Assembly: GCF_016125515.1 (NCBI RefSeq)
Contig: NZ_WGLO01000020.1
Coordinates: 1 to 64,000, forward strand
DNA from: Hyphomonas sp.
GTDB taxonomy: Bacteria > Pseudomonadota > Alphaproteobacteria > Caulobacterales > Hyphomonadaceae
DNA length: 64,000 bases
Direction of reading: 5' to 3'
A program made the position numbers and the translations under genes. The notes beneath the pieces were generated by a model, which was not told the origin of the DNA, did no database searches, and worked only from the letters and a program-made list of their open reading frames with translations. Shown here in pieces: positions 15,908 through 24,365 of this stretch (position 1 is its first letter; each line of letters begins with the position of its first letter).

Positions 15908-16798
15908 ATGCGGAAGGGATGTCACCTGATGGAGAGCTGGCGCACAAACCTGCTCGTCCCGGTCCGGCGGGCCGTGATCCGCCTGTTCCGGCCCGATGTG
16001 CGCATCGTGACCGGCGGCATCGCCTTCTATGCGCTGTTTTCGATCTTTCCGCTGATCTACCTGACGCTGACCTTGCTGACGGTGTTCCTGCCCAGGGAGC
16101 TAGCCGCTCAGCTTGCGACACCGATCAGCAATTTCTTCACGCAGAATGTGGAGCCGCTGACGCGCGCCGAATTCGAGACCATCCAGAAGATGACCCCTGC
16201 CGGGCTCAGCCTTCGTGCGATCGTGGCCTTAATCCTTGTGCTGATCACCGCGAGCTCCGGCGCCAAGGCGGCGATCACGGGCATCCGGATGATCGCCGGC
16301 ACGCAGTGGCGCTCGCGCTTTGCGCGGTTCCAGGGCGTGTCGCTGCTACTGACCGGCTCGCTGGTGATGATGGTCTGGTTGCTGGGCGCCCTGCAATTGA
16401 CCGTTGCAGTGATGTCGCAGGGCGGCGCGGCGCCGATGGGCAAGTTTGCCGGCGAGATTGCCGCTTTGGCCGATACGTTGTGGATCTCCAAGGCTATCGG
16501 CGGTTTCGCGGTGTTCTACGTGATCCTCGTGCTGTCGCTGCGCGGGCATATCCAGAAAGGTACGCGGGCGATCGCGGCCGGAGCGGCGGCGGCGACGGTG
16601 GCCTTCATCTTCGTGACCTTCCTGTTCCAGCTCTACCTGAACTATTCCGTACTCGGAACGCTCTATGGCGCACTGGCGTCGGCCATCCTCGCCTTCATCT
16701 GGCTGTCGGCTTCGGTGAATTCGCTGTTGCTGGGCGCCGCGCTCGCAGCGGAATTCTCTCAGGCCTGGGGCGAAGAGGACGTCGAGGCGCCGGAATAG
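15908..16798 (+). CDS. YihY/BrkB-family inner-membrane protein
   Basis: A 296-residue protein with about six membrane helices. GGIAFYALFSIFPLIYL near residue 35, an ASSGAKAAI segment and a C-terminal YGALASAILAFIWLSASV segment are typical of the YihY/BrkB family, whose function is not settled (formerly called RNase BN in error). The start may instead be the ATG at 15929, which has GGAAGGG upstream. The 3' end overlaps the convergent amidase gene by 40 bases. Confidence 0.88.
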   Translation: MRKGCHLMESWRTNLLVPVRRAVIRLFRPDVRIVTGGIAFYALFSIFPLIYLTLTLLTVFLPRELAAQLATPISNFFTQNVEPLTRAEFETIQKMTPAGLSLRAIVALILVLITASSGAKAAITGIRMIAGTQWRSRFARFQGVSLLLTGSLVMMVWLLGALQLTVAVMSQGGAAPMGKFAGEIAALADTLWISKAIGGFAVFYVILVLSLRGHIQKGTRAIAAGAAAATVAFIFVTFLFQLYLNYSVLGTLYGALASAILAFIWLSASVNSLLLGAALAAEFSQAWGEEDVEAPE

Positions 16799-17490
16799 GC
16801 TTCCGCCACATGGGCGAGGCGGCGAAGGGTGCGCGCGTCGGCGAGGCCAGTGACGGCATCCGGCAGGAAGCGGCGCTGGAAGGCGCGCAGCGTGGCCGGA
16901 ATGTCGGAGAGGTCATAGCCGATAGTGCCGAGCTGGCGGTTGAGGCCGCCGGGATCGCCGCCCATCCAGATACAGCCCGATCCGCCCGCTTCCTCCGGCC
17001 AGAGGCCGATGCCGGCGGCGGCAAGGCGCGGCCAGGGGAAATGTTCGCCCGGATCGATCTTGCGTTTCGGCGCGATGTCCGAATGCGCGACGACGCGGGT
17101 CTGCGGGATCGGATGGCGCGCGAGGACGGCTTTCGACAGTTCGATCACCGCCTCGATCTGGGCGTCCGGATAGGGGGGCAGCTTTCCGCCGGGCAGGGGA
17201 AAGTCGTGGCCACCATTGACGATCTCGATGCCGATGGAACGGGAGTTGAGATCATCATCCCCGTGCCAGGTGGACAGGCCCGAATGCCAGGCGCGGCGGG
17301 CTTCATCGACCAGCTGGCAGATGCGGCCATCTTCCCAGACCATGTAATGGGCGGAAACCTTCGCTTCGGGATCGCGCATCCGGTCAAGCGCGGCCTGGCC
17401 GGTTTCCATGCCGGTATAGTGCAGCACGAGGAGATCGACGGGATAGCGGCGCGCGTCGTGGTTGGGGCTGGGCGTCTGTTCGAGGCGCAT
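16759..17490 (-). CDS. N-acetylmuramoyl-L-alanine amidase, AmpD-like with PG-binding tail
   Basis: A 243-residue amidase_2 protein. Zinc ligands are visible as LVLHYTGM, the AWHSG segment and VAHSDIAPKRKIDPGEHFPW. The C-terminal 60 residues (LSDIPATLRAFQRRFLPDAVTGLAD) resemble a peptidoglycan-binding helix bundle. It cleaves the lactyl-peptide amide bond of murein fragments. There is no signal peptide, so a cytoplasmic AmpD role in cell-wall recycling is likely. Its start overlaps the stop of the upstream transporter (TGATG). Confidence 0.9.
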   Translation of the reverse strand: MRLEQTPSPNHDARRYPVDLLVLHYTGMETGQAALDRMRDPEAKVSAHYMVWEDGRICQLVDEARRAWHSGLSTWHGDDDLNSRSIGIEIVNGGHDFPLPGGKLPPYPDAQIEAVIELSKAVLARHPIPQTRVVAHSDIAPKRKIDPGEHFPWPRLAAAGIGLWPEEAGGSGCIWMGGDPGGLNRQLGTIGYDLSDIPATLRAFQRRFLPDAVTGLADARTLRRLAHVAEAYSGASTSSSPQA

Positions 17491-18392
17491 CAGGAGTCTC
17501 CGGACGCCATCTTCTTCCCGAGGGCGGCTTCAGGCATCACGGTATTCCGGCGCGCGGCGATGAGGAAGACCCCGGCGAGCGAAACCGCGCCGCCGATGAC
17601 GAGTTTCCAGGTGAACGGCTCGCCCAGCAGGGTGACGCCGAACAGGACGCCCCAGAGCGGCGTCATCAGGGTGAGCGGGGAAAGCATCGAGACTTCGTGG
17701 CGTTTGACCAGTGTGTAGAACGCTGAGTGAGCGAAGACAGAGACGCCAAGGATGGCGAACAGGCTGGCGAGCCAGACGGGCCAGCCGCCGCCCGCATAGG
17801 CGCTGAACTGGCCGGTTTCCAGAATCAAGGAGATGGCGAAGAGGGGCGCGAAGCTGAACAGGCCGACCCAGGCTTGCAGGTTCAGCGCGCCCATCGGGGC
17901 CATGCGCTTCATCACGATGCCGCCGGCCGAACCGAGGACGGCGGCGAGGAAAACGAGGAAGAGGCCATAGGAGAGGCTGAACGAGTTCGGGTCGAAGGCG
18001 ATGACGACCACGCCGGCGAAGGCGAGGGCGATGCCGAGGCCGCGGCGCCAGCGGATCTTCTCGCCGAGGAAGACCATGCTCATGATCGTCGACATCGGCA
18101 CGCCGAGCTGGCCGGTGACAGCCGCGGCAGAGACATCCGCATTGGCGAGGCCGACGAACAGCAGGCCGAAGTTCAGGCAGCCGATCAGCATCGAGATGAT
18201 GAAGAGGGTGAAGAGATTCTTCGGAACCGGCCGCAGGAAGGGGATCAGGAAGGCGGCCACGCCGAGGAAACGCACGGCGGCGAAGAAAAGCGGCGGCACA
18301 TGGAAGTCCGAGACCACCCAGCGGGTCATCACAAGGTTCACGCCCCAGACGAAGCAGACGAGAAAGAGCAGGCCGAAGTCGCGTAAGGGCAT
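17490..18392 (-). CDS. EamA/DMT-family transporter
   Basis: A 300-residue protein with about ten membrane helices in two EamA repeats; FVWGVNLVMTRWVV opens the first and MTPLWGVLFGVTLLGEPFTW marks the second. Drug/metabolite-type exporter of the inner membrane; substrate unknown. It is translationally coupled to the amidase downstream. Confidence 0.9.
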   Translation of the reverse strand: MPLRDFGLLFLVCFVWGVNLVMTRWVVSDFHVPPLFFAAVRFLGVAAFLIPFLRPVPKNLFTLFIISMLIGCLNFGLLFVGLANADVSAAAVTGQLGVPMSTIMSMVFLGEKIRWRRGLGIALAFAGVVVIAFDPNSFSLSYGLFLVFLAAVLGSAGGIVMKRMAPMGALNLQAWVGLFSFAPLFAISLILETGQFSAYAGGGWPVWLASLFAILGVSVFAHSAFYTLVKRHEVSMLSPLTLMTPLWGVLFGVTLLGEPFTWKLVIGGAVSLAGVFLIAARRNTVMPEAALGKKMASGDS

Positions 18393-18459
18393 CGGCCCGC
18401 CCTATCAGTCTTTTTCCGGCCCGTGCAGGGGGGACGCGGGGTGAACTTTTGTGACCAAA

Positions 18460-19326
18460 TCAGACAGAGCCGAGGCGGTTCACCGGCAGCTTGAGGTAAA
18501 CCTGTCCGTCCGCTTCGGCCGGCGGCAGGGCGCCGGCGCGGATATTCACCTGCAACGAGGGCAGGATGAGGCGCGGGGCGGCGAGCGTGCGGTCGCGGGC
18601 ATCGCGCAGCGCGACGAAGTCGTCTTCGCTGACGCCGTCATGGATGTGGACGTTGCGGGCGCGCTCCTCGGCGACGGTGGTCTCCCACAGGAAATGATCG
18701 CGTCCGGCGGGCAAGTAGTCGTGACCGACGAAGATGCGGGTTTCCGGCGGAAGGGCGAGGATTTTCCGGATCGAGCGGTACAGCGTGGCCGAATCGCCGC
18801 CGGGGAAGTCCGCGCGGGCGGTGCCATAGTCCGGCATGAACAGCGTGTCGCCGACGAAGGCCATGTCGTCGATCAGGTAGGTGACGCAGGCCGGCGTGTG
18901 GCCGGGCGTGTGGAGCACACGGATCATGAGCTGGCCGAGCGGGAGCGTATCGCCGTCTTTGAGTAGCAGGTCGAAAACGTGGCCGTCCGGATGGTCGGGC
19001 GCAGCGCCGAAGAGCGGCAGGAAAGCTTTCTGGACATGGGTGATGTGAGCGCCGATGCCGATCTTCGCGCCGGTCTGGCGGCGCAGGTAGTCCGCGCCGG
19101 ACAGGTGGTCTGCATGGGCGTGGGTGTCGAGGATCCAGTCGATACGCAGATCGAGCTCAGCGGCCGCCGCGATGACGGCATCGGCGGAGGCTGTGCCGAG
19201 GCGCGCGCCGTTGGGATCGAAATCGAGGATCGGGTCGATCACCGCAGCGGCGCGGGTCGAGGGGTCCCAGACCAGGTAGGTCACCGTATTGGTGGCCGCA
19301 TCGAAAAAGGCTTTGAGGTTCGCCAT
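18460..19326 (-). CDS. Persulfide-dioxygenase-like metallo-beta-lactamase-fold hydrolase (Blh type)
   Basis: A 288-residue MBL-fold enzyme with the metal motif H69-x-H71-x-D73-H74 (THAHADH), TPGHTPACVTY, GDTLFMPDYGTAR and GHDY. The latter segments are characteristic of the ETHE1/Blh branch, which oxidises glutathione persulfide to sulfite. It is transcribed divergently from a BigR-type regulator, with the operator between, as in known bigR-blh operons, so control by persulfide is expected. Persulfide dioxygenase activity is inferred from family and context. Confidence 0.88.
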   Translation of the reverse strand: MANLKAFFDAATNTVTYLVWDPSTRAAAVIDPILDFDPNGARLGTASADAVIAAAAELDLRIDWILDTHAHADHLSGADYLRRQTGAKIGIGAHITHVQKAFLPLFGAAPDHPDGHVFDLLLKDGDTLPLGQLMIRVLHTPGHTPACVTYLIDDMAFVGDTLFMPDYGTARADFPGGDSATLYRSIRKILALPPETRIFVGHDYLPAGRDHFLWETTVAEERARNVHIHDGVSEDDFVALRDARDRTLAAPRLILPSLQVNIRAGALPPAEADGQVYLKLPVNRLGSV

Positions 19327-19355
19327 GGGGCGTCTCCTTCATGTTGTCTGCTTTC

Positions 19356-19396
19356 TATATATTAGGTATTGTTAAATTAGCAAGAACTAATATATT
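19356..19396. promoter_or_regulatory. Palindromic AT-rich operator for the BigR-type repressor
   Basis: TATATATTAG (19356-19365) and CTAATATATT (19387-19396) form an inverted repeat with nine of ten positions matching, in otherwise GC-rich DNA. It lies exactly between the divergent blh-like gene and bigR, six bases before the bigR ATG. Known BigR/SqrR operators are AT-rich palindromes at this position. Binding would repress both directions. Confidence 0.7.
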
Positions 19397-19402
19397 GAGC
19401 CT

Positions 19403-19717
19403 ATGACGACACAGACCCTTGATCCTGAGTTGTTCCGCGAACGCGCCGGTGATGCCGCAAGGCTGCTGCGCGTGATGTCGAACGAACACCGCCTGCTGAT
19501 CCTTTGCCGGCTCGGCGAGGGGGAATTGTCGGCGGGCGAATTGCTGGCGCAGACCCCGCTGTCGCAATCGGCCTTGTCACAGCACCTGGCCGTACTGCGC
19601 GAAGACGGGCTCGTCGCCACGCGGCGGGCCGGGCTGAACATCTTCTACCGGATCGCGGACCCCGCCGCGCTCCGTATCATCAACACGCTGGCAGACATCT
19701 TCTGCCCGGAGACCTGA
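19403..19717 (+). CDS. bigR: BigR/SqrR-type persulfide-sensing ArsR-family repressor
   Basis: A 104-residue winged-helix repressor. It has exactly two cysteines, C35 and C101, 66 residues apart, the same spacing as the sensing cysteines of BigR and SqrR, which form a polysulfide bridge when oxidised by sulfane sulfur. The HTH lies at about residues 44-68 (GELLAQTPLSQSALSQHL). It is followed by a rhodanese and a TauE-family exporter and faces a persulfide-dioxygenase-like gene, so it controls a sulfide detoxification module. Confidence 0.92.
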   Translation: MTTQTLDPELFRERAGDAARLLRVMSNEHRLLILCRLGEGELSAGELLAQTPLSQSALSQHLAVLREDGLVATRRAGLNIFYRIADPAALRIINTLADIFCPET

Positions 19718-19721
19718 AACC

Positions 19722-20045
19722 ATGAGTACACTGACGAAAATCAAGGCGGCCGATGTGGCCGCAGGCCTGAAGGCCGGACGCCTCCACCTGATCGACATCC
19801 GCGAGCCGGATGAACATACGCGCGAGCATATTCCCGGCGCCGTGCTGCTGCCGCTGTCGCGGCTGGAAGAGGCCGATGTCAAACTTGAAGCCGGCCGCAC
19901 GGCGGTGTTCCACTGCAAGTCCGGCATGCGCACCGAGATGAATTGCGAGCGGCTGGCCGCGCGCGTGGCCGGCGATGCGCTGATCCTCGAAGGCGGACTG
20001 GAAGCCTGGAAACAGGCCGGACTGCCTGTGGCGAAAGGCGCCTGA
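19722..20045 (+). CDS. Single-domain rhodanese (sulfurtransferase)
   Basis: A 107-residue rhodanese domain. The active-site loop is C65-KSGMR (CxxGxR form), preceded by LIDIREPDEH and HIPGA. It transfers sulfane sulfur, probably between persulfide and sulfite or thiosulfate. It starts four bases after bigR and shares its transcript. Confidence 0.93.
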   Translation: MSTLTKIKAADVAAGLKAGRLHLIDIREPDEHTREHIPGAVLLPLSRLEEADVKLEAGRTAVFHCKSGMRTEMNCERLAARVAGDALILEGGLEAWKQAGLPVAKGA

Positions 20046-20052
20046 GGCTTCG

Positions 20053-20850
20053 ATGATCGAGCTGACCCTTCCGGTGATCGTGGCCGCGCTGCTGAGCGGC
20101 GCACTGGTCGGCGTGTTCCTCGGCACCTTCGGGGGCGGGGGATCGGTGCTGGCCGCGCCGCTGTTGATTTATGCCGTGGGCGTGACCGAGCCGCACCTTG
20201 CGATCGGCACGTCGGCGGCGGCGGTGGCGGCGATTGCCCTGGTCAGCCTGACGGGACACTGGCGCGAGGGCCGTGTGAAATGGCCCTGCGCGACCGTGTT
20301 TGCAGTGTCCGGATTTGTGGGTTCGCTGGCCGGCTCGACGCTGGCGCTGCGCGTGCCGGGTGACTGGCTGTTGCTGGCCTTTGCCTTTGCGATGGCGGCG
20401 ATCGGCCTGTCGATGTTACGGCGGCCGCGCAGCGAAGGTAACCCCGATGTACACATTACGCCGGTGCTGATGGGCAAGATTGCGCCCACGGGACTGGCGG
20501 TGGGCGCGGCGGCGGGCTTTTTCGGCATCGGGGGCGGATTCCTGATCGTGCCCGGCCTGATGATGGCGACCGGCATGACGCTGGCGAATGCAACCGCGTC
20601 GTCTCTCGTTTCTGTAACCGTGTTCGGGGCCGCGACGGCGGCGAACTATGCCCTGCACGGACAGGTGGACCTGCGCCTGACCGGCCTGATGCTGGCGGGC
20701 GGTGCCGCGGGCGGCGGGCTCGGTATCGTGATTGCCCGGGCGCTGGCCAGCCGGGTGCGGCTCGCCCGCAGCGCGTTTGCAGCGTTGATCGTGATTGTGG
20801 CCGTCTATGTCGGATGGAAAGCCGCCCTGACGCTGGGCTGGGCCGGTTGA
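20053..20850 (+). CDS. TauE/SafE-family sulfur-anion exporter
   Basis: A 265-residue protein with about eight membrane helices and the paired motifs GTFGGGGSVLAAPLLIYAVG and GFFGIGGGFLIVPGLM of the TauE/SafE family. In bigR operons this protein exports sulfite produced by the persulfide dioxygenase. It starts seven bases after the rhodanese gene and ends the operon. Confidence 0.92.
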   Translation: MIELTLPVIVAALLSGALVGVFLGTFGGGGSVLAAPLLIYAVGVTEPHLAIGTSAAAVAAIALVSLTGHWREGRVKWPCATVFAVSGFVGSLAGSTLALRVPGDWLLLAFAFAMAAIGLSMLRRPRSEGNPDVHITPVLMGKIAPTGLAVGAAAGFFGIGGGFLIVPGLMMATGMTLANATASSLVSVTVFGAATAANYALHGQVDLRLTGLMLAGGAAGGGLGIVIARALASRVRLARSAFAALIVIVAVYVGWKAALTLGWAG

Positions 20851-20967
20851 ACGAATTGCAGCGGCACCTGCGAAAGGTTGCTAATTTCGCCGCAAAGCGC
20901 TGATATATGCCCCAAGGTGGGTTGATAGGCCGCAGCCGGACCGGCGCGGAGCCAAGGGAGAATTCTG

Positions 20968-21714
20968 ATGAGCCTGATCTGGTGGATTCTGCCGTCGATT
21001 TCCGGCGTGCTCGGCCTGATCCTGCTCTTCGCGGGTTTTGCGAAGATGGCGGGGATGAAACCGTTCGCGGGTGTCGCCCGATTGGCCTTCGGGTCCGGCT
21101 TTCTGGGCCTCGCCGGCGTTATCGCCTTTGCCGGCCTCAACCTACAAACGTACCACCGACTTACTTTCGAACGCCCGGTCGCGACCGTTAAGTTTTCAGC
21201 TGTGCCTAACCAAACAGATACCTACCAAGCAATCGTGGAATTCCGCCAAATGGGGACCGATCCTGTAGTGTGGACAGAAGAAGACGGCAGGATGCCCGTA
21301 TTTATTGGAAAGCAATGGATTATGGGTGCCCGAGTGTTGAAGATAAAACCGATGGCTAATATTTTGGGCTACGATTCTTTGTACCGGCTGGAATTCATGG
21401 CTTCGATGGACATTAGCAAATTTTCATCAGGCAAGGTGAGTAAAGCAGATTTCTTTGCGAAGAAGTTTATCGAAGAGGAACCGGGTTGGGATATCGGCAA
21501 GTGGGCGAAGGAAAATGGCGGAAAGCTCGGCGTTGTTTTGGCTGAAGACGCCAATTACGGATCGGCGACTTATAATATGATGGGTGATGGATTTGAGTAC
21601 GAGGTAATGATGACTCAAACAGGACTAATTGCTCGAGCGACCCCTGAAACCACAAAAAAGATCGAACAGCTCGCATATCCGGGTTATGTGAACTCGCTTC
21701 GGGAAATTCAATGA
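20968..21714 (+). CDS. Hypothetical two-helix membrane protein with a low-GC soluble domain
   Basis: A 248-residue protein I do not recognise. Two membrane helices (about 3-25 and 36-58) are followed by a roughly 190-residue soluble domain beginning at TYHRLTFERP. Base composition changes abruptly at about 21140, the end of the second helix: line 21001-21060 has 37 G+C of 60, line 21181-21240 has 28 and line 21301-21360 has 24. The codon choice of the C-terminal part is unlike its neighbours, suggesting recent acquisition of that part. A candidate promoter is TTGCTA (20878) - 17 - TGATAT (20901). GGGAGAA precedes the ATG. The stop overlaps the next start. Confidence 0.75.
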   Translation: MSLIWWILPSISGVLGLILLFAGFAKMAGMKPFAGVARLAFGSGFLGLAGVIAFAGLNLQTYHRLTFERPVATVKFSAVPNQTDTYQAIVEFRQMGTDPVVWTEEDGRMPVFIGKQWIMGARVLKIKPMANILGYDSLYRLEFMASMDISKFSSGKVSKADFFAKKFIEEEPGWDIGKWAKENGGKLGVVLAEDANYGSATYNMMGDGFEYEVMMTQTGLIARATPETTKKIEQLAYPGYVNSLREIQ

Positions 21715-22337
21715 ACCCCTGGGAGCGATATGTCGTTCCGAACCTGATTTCATGTGCGTGTTCTTCACGCCCGATCATGAAACAGCGGGCGAAGGTAGTT
21801 CCGAAGGCGGAAGGTGTCGTGCTTGAACTCGGTTGCGGGTCGGGCACGAATTTCGCAATGTACGATGCCGGCAAGGTCGAGCGGCTCTACGCGCTGGAGC
21901 CCGCGCCTGGGATGGTGGTCAAGGCGCGGCGCACGGCGGGATCGCTTGGTATCGGCCGCAGCATCGACTTCCTCGAAACAGGCGCAGAGAACATTCCGCT
22001 CCCGGACAATTCAGTCGATACAGCCGTCATTACCTTTGTACTGTGCACGATTCCCGATTGGCAGGGCGCGCTGGCGGAAACCCGGCGCGTACTGAAACCC
22101 GGCGGGCGTATCCTGTTCTCCGAGCACGGCCTGGCGCCGGACGAAGGCGTCGCCAAATGGCAGCGCCGGGTGGAGCCCGTCTGGAAAGCGTTGGCGGGCG
22201 GATGCCATCTGACGCGCGACACGGTGAGCCTGCTTCACCAGGGCGGGTTCACGACCGAAGACACCGAGACGATGTACCTGCCGAACACGCCGAAGATTGC
22301 CGGCTATGTGAGCTGGGGCTCGGCGCGGCCAGCCTGA
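21711..22337 (+). CDS. Class I SAM-dependent methyltransferase
   Basis: A 208-residue Rossmann-fold methyltransferase with the SAM motif VLELGCGSGTNF (residues about 37-48), acidic end of beta-2 in YALEPAP, and motif post-I/IV ENIPLPDNSVDTAVITFVLC. The layout, including the N-terminal SCACSSRPIMKQR, resembles the METTL7/thiol-methyltransferase group (methyltransf_11). Substrate unknown. It is coupled to the preceding gene by a four-base overlap and followed four bases later by the DUF3445 gene. Confidence 0.88.
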   Translation: MNPWERYVVPNLISCACSSRPIMKQRAKVVPKAEGVVLELGCGSGTNFAMYDAGKVERLYALEPAPGMVVKARRTAGSLGIGRSIDFLETGAENIPLPDNSVDTAVITFVLCTIPDWQGALAETRRVLKPGGRILFSEHGLAPDEGVAKWQRRVEPVWKALAGGCHLTRDTVSLLHQGGFTTEDTETMYLPNTPKIAGYVSWGSARPA

Positions 22338-22341
22338 GCCT

Positions 22342-23160
22342 ATGCGGCGGCCGCCCTACCTGCCATTCCTGAATGGACCGCTCAGCCTCGCGCCGGGCCT
22401 GAAGCCGATTCCGCCGGAGACCTGGTTGGTGCCGGATACCGAAGCGCACGTGCTGGACGAAAAGCGCGCGCTGATGCGGACGAAGCGCGATCGTGTGCAT
22501 GTCGAGCGGGAAGGGAGCTCGCGCGCGGCGCAGGCGCTGGCGGCGGCCGTTCACGATGTCGCCGGGCCGGCGGCGGGCGACTGGCCCACGGCGCTGGAAG
22601 CCGCGGCGAGCACGGTGTCTGATGACTTCTGCATACTGATCAAGGACGAGGCCGGCCAGTGGCGGCTGCAGGCGGCGAATGTGTGCGCGCCGACCTTCTG
22701 GCGACTGTCCGAGACAATCGGCCAGCCGCTGGGCGGATTGCATTCGCCTGTTCCGGGCGCGAATCCGGGGCTCGTGGGTCGCATCCACCGGATGTTTGAC
22801 GGAATCCAGCCGGGCACGGTGCTGGAGCGGTTCAATTGGAATGTGCAGCCTGGACCGGACAGGTTCACGCCGAACCAGGCGGAGTTCAAGGCGAAAGCCG
22901 ATACGATGCCGGTCGAGGGCGCGCTGGACGCCTTGTGGCTGCGCGTGGAACGCCAGACGATTACAAAACTGCCAGAAACGGGCGCGATGGTGTTCACAAT
23001 CCGCGTGGCGATTGATCCCATGCGAGCGGTGCTGGCGGACGCTGCGCACCGGGCGGCGTTCAGCGCGGCGTGGGAAGCGATCGATCCCGTGCTGGCCGAG
23101 TACAAGGGCTGGCCGCATTATGACCGGCTCGTGCGTGCGGCACTCCAGCAGGCGCGCTGA
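22342..23160 (+). CDS. DUF3445 heme-dependent oxidative N-demethylase-like protein
   Basis: A 272-residue protein of the DUF3445 family. Recognisable segments are APTFWRLSETIGQPLGGLHSP-like (the 'W-R-L..K-I-G.P' block), PVPGANPGLVGRI, RFNWNVQPGPDRF and LRVERQTITKLPETGAMVFTIR. Some members are heme enzymes that oxidatively demethylate amines such as dimethylamine; I infer only a related chemistry. It sits directly behind a methyltransferase gene in the same direction. A start other than 22342 is possible but this one fits the family. Confidence 0.85.
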   Translation: MRRPPYLPFLNGPLSLAPGLKPIPPETWLVPDTEAHVLDEKRALMRTKRDRVHVEREGSSRAAQALAAAVHDVAGPAAGDWPTALEAAASTVSDDFCILIKDEAGQWRLQAANVCAPTFWRLSETIGQPLGGLHSPVPGANPGLVGRIHRMFDGIQPGTVLERFNWNVQPGPDRFTPNQAEFKAKADTMPVEGALDALWLRVERQTITKLPETGAMVFTIRVAIDPMRAVLADAAHRAAFSAAWEAIDPVLAEYKGWPHYDRLVRAALQQAR

Positions 23161-23226
23161 CCTTTCCTGCGCGGGCCTGATCGCCTACATCCGAGGAACC
23201 CTTCCTCTTCACCCCGGAGACACGTC

Positions 23227-23925
23227 ATGGACTTCGAGCAGATACTGGCTGACCTTCAGAAACAGGCGAAGCGCGCCGCCAAGGAATATGACCTTGAAGG
23301 CAAGATGCAGAAGGGCAAGGACCTCGGCGAGGCTGCGCTCGAGAAGCTGAAGTCGGACCGCGACACACAGATTGCAGCTGCGGGCGCCGGCGCGCTGATC
23401 GCGGCAATGCTGCTCGGCACGAAAGGCGGGCGGCGCTTCATCGGCGGTACGGTGAAGACCGGCGCGGTGGCGGGCCTCGGCGCGCTGGCCTATCACGCCT
23501 GGATGAAATCGCAGGGCAAGCGGCCGAAGGCGGACGCGGAGCCGGCGAAGCTTGGCTATGTCACCGACAAGAAAGCCGAGCCGGAATTTGCCGAAGCATT
23601 GGTGCGCACGCTGGTGGCCGCAGCCTGGGCCGACGGCGTGCTGGACGAGGCGGAGAAAGTGGTGATCGACGCGGCGCTGAAGGATGCGGGCCTCGGCGCG
23701 AAGGACCGGGCAATCCTCTCCAATGACCGGCCCGAAGCCGAGACGCTGGACAAGATCGCCGCCGGCGCGCTGAGCCCGAACCATGCGGCGCAGCTGTATA
23801 CGGCGGCCTGTATCGTGACCGGCTCGGCCACCGGCAGCGAAGCGGCCTTCTTGGCGCGTCTGGCGGACCGGCTGGGCATCGCGGAAGGCCATGCCGCGGC
23901 GATCCGGAAGGAAGCGCAAGGCTGA
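23227..23925 (+). CDS. DUF533 / TerB-like membrane-associated protein
   Basis: A 232-residue protein of the YebE/DUF533 group: a charged N-terminal helix (residues 1-55), a Gly/Ala-rich hydrophobic segment (AAAGAGALIAAMLLGTKGG) and a C-terminal TerB-like helical domain (VRTLVAAAWADGVLDEAE, NHAAQLYTAACIV). Function is unknown, possibly stress or metal related. The start follows a GGAG site. It overlaps the EVE gene by one base (TGATG). Confidence 0.85.
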   Translation: MDFEQILADLQKQAKRAAKEYDLEGKMQKGKDLGEAALEKLKSDRDTQIAAAGAGALIAAMLLGTKGGRRFIGGTVKTGAVAGLGALAYHAWMKSQGKRPKADAEPAKLGYVTDKKAEPEFAEALVRTLVAAAWADGVLDEAEKVVIDAALKDAGLGAKDRAILSNDRPEAETLDKIAAGALSPNHAAQLYTAACIVTGSATGSEAAFLARLADRLGIAEGHAAAIRKEAQG

Positions 23926-24362
23926 TGCAGTACTGGTTGTTCAAATCCGAACCGGACGCGTGGAGCTGGGACCACCAGGTGGCGAAAGGCGATGCAGGCG
24001 AAGTCTGGTCCGGCGTGCGCAACTACACGGCTCGCAACCATATGCGGGCGATGAAGCTGGGCGACCGGGCGTTCTTCTATCACTCGAACCAGGGCCTTGC
24101 CGTGGTCGGCGTGGTGGAAGTGTGTGCGCTGTCGGCGCCTGATCCGACGACGGACGATCCACGCTGGGACTGCGTGACGGTCAAAGCGCTTGCGCCGATG
24201 CCGAAGCCGGTGACGCTGAAAGACGTGAAGGCCAATCCCAAGCTCAAGGACATGAGCCTGGTGGCCTCTTTCCGGCTCTCGGTGCAGCCTGTGCTGCCAG
24301 CAGAGTGGAAAGAGGTCTGCCGGATGGGCGGGATGGACCCGAAGACGCTGAAGCCGGTTTAG
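23925..24362 (+). CDS. EVE-domain protein
   Basis: A 145-residue single EVE domain, the fold also found in thymocyte nuclear protein 1 and in modified-base readers of restriction systems. Markers are YWLFKSEPDAWSW at the N-terminus, WSGVRNYTARNHMRAMKLGD and FYHSNQGLAVVGVVEV. Likely a nucleic-acid or modified-base binder; no restriction genes are adjacent, so a housekeeping role is more likely. Confidence 0.92.
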   Translation: MQYWLFKSEPDAWSWDHQVAKGDAGEVWSGVRNYTARNHMRAMKLGDRAFFYHSNQGLAVVGVVEVCALSAPDPTTDDPRWDCVTVKALAPMPKPVTLKDVKANPKLKDMSLVASFRLSVQPVLPAEWKEVCRMGGMDPKTLKPV

Positions 24363-24365
24363 CCG

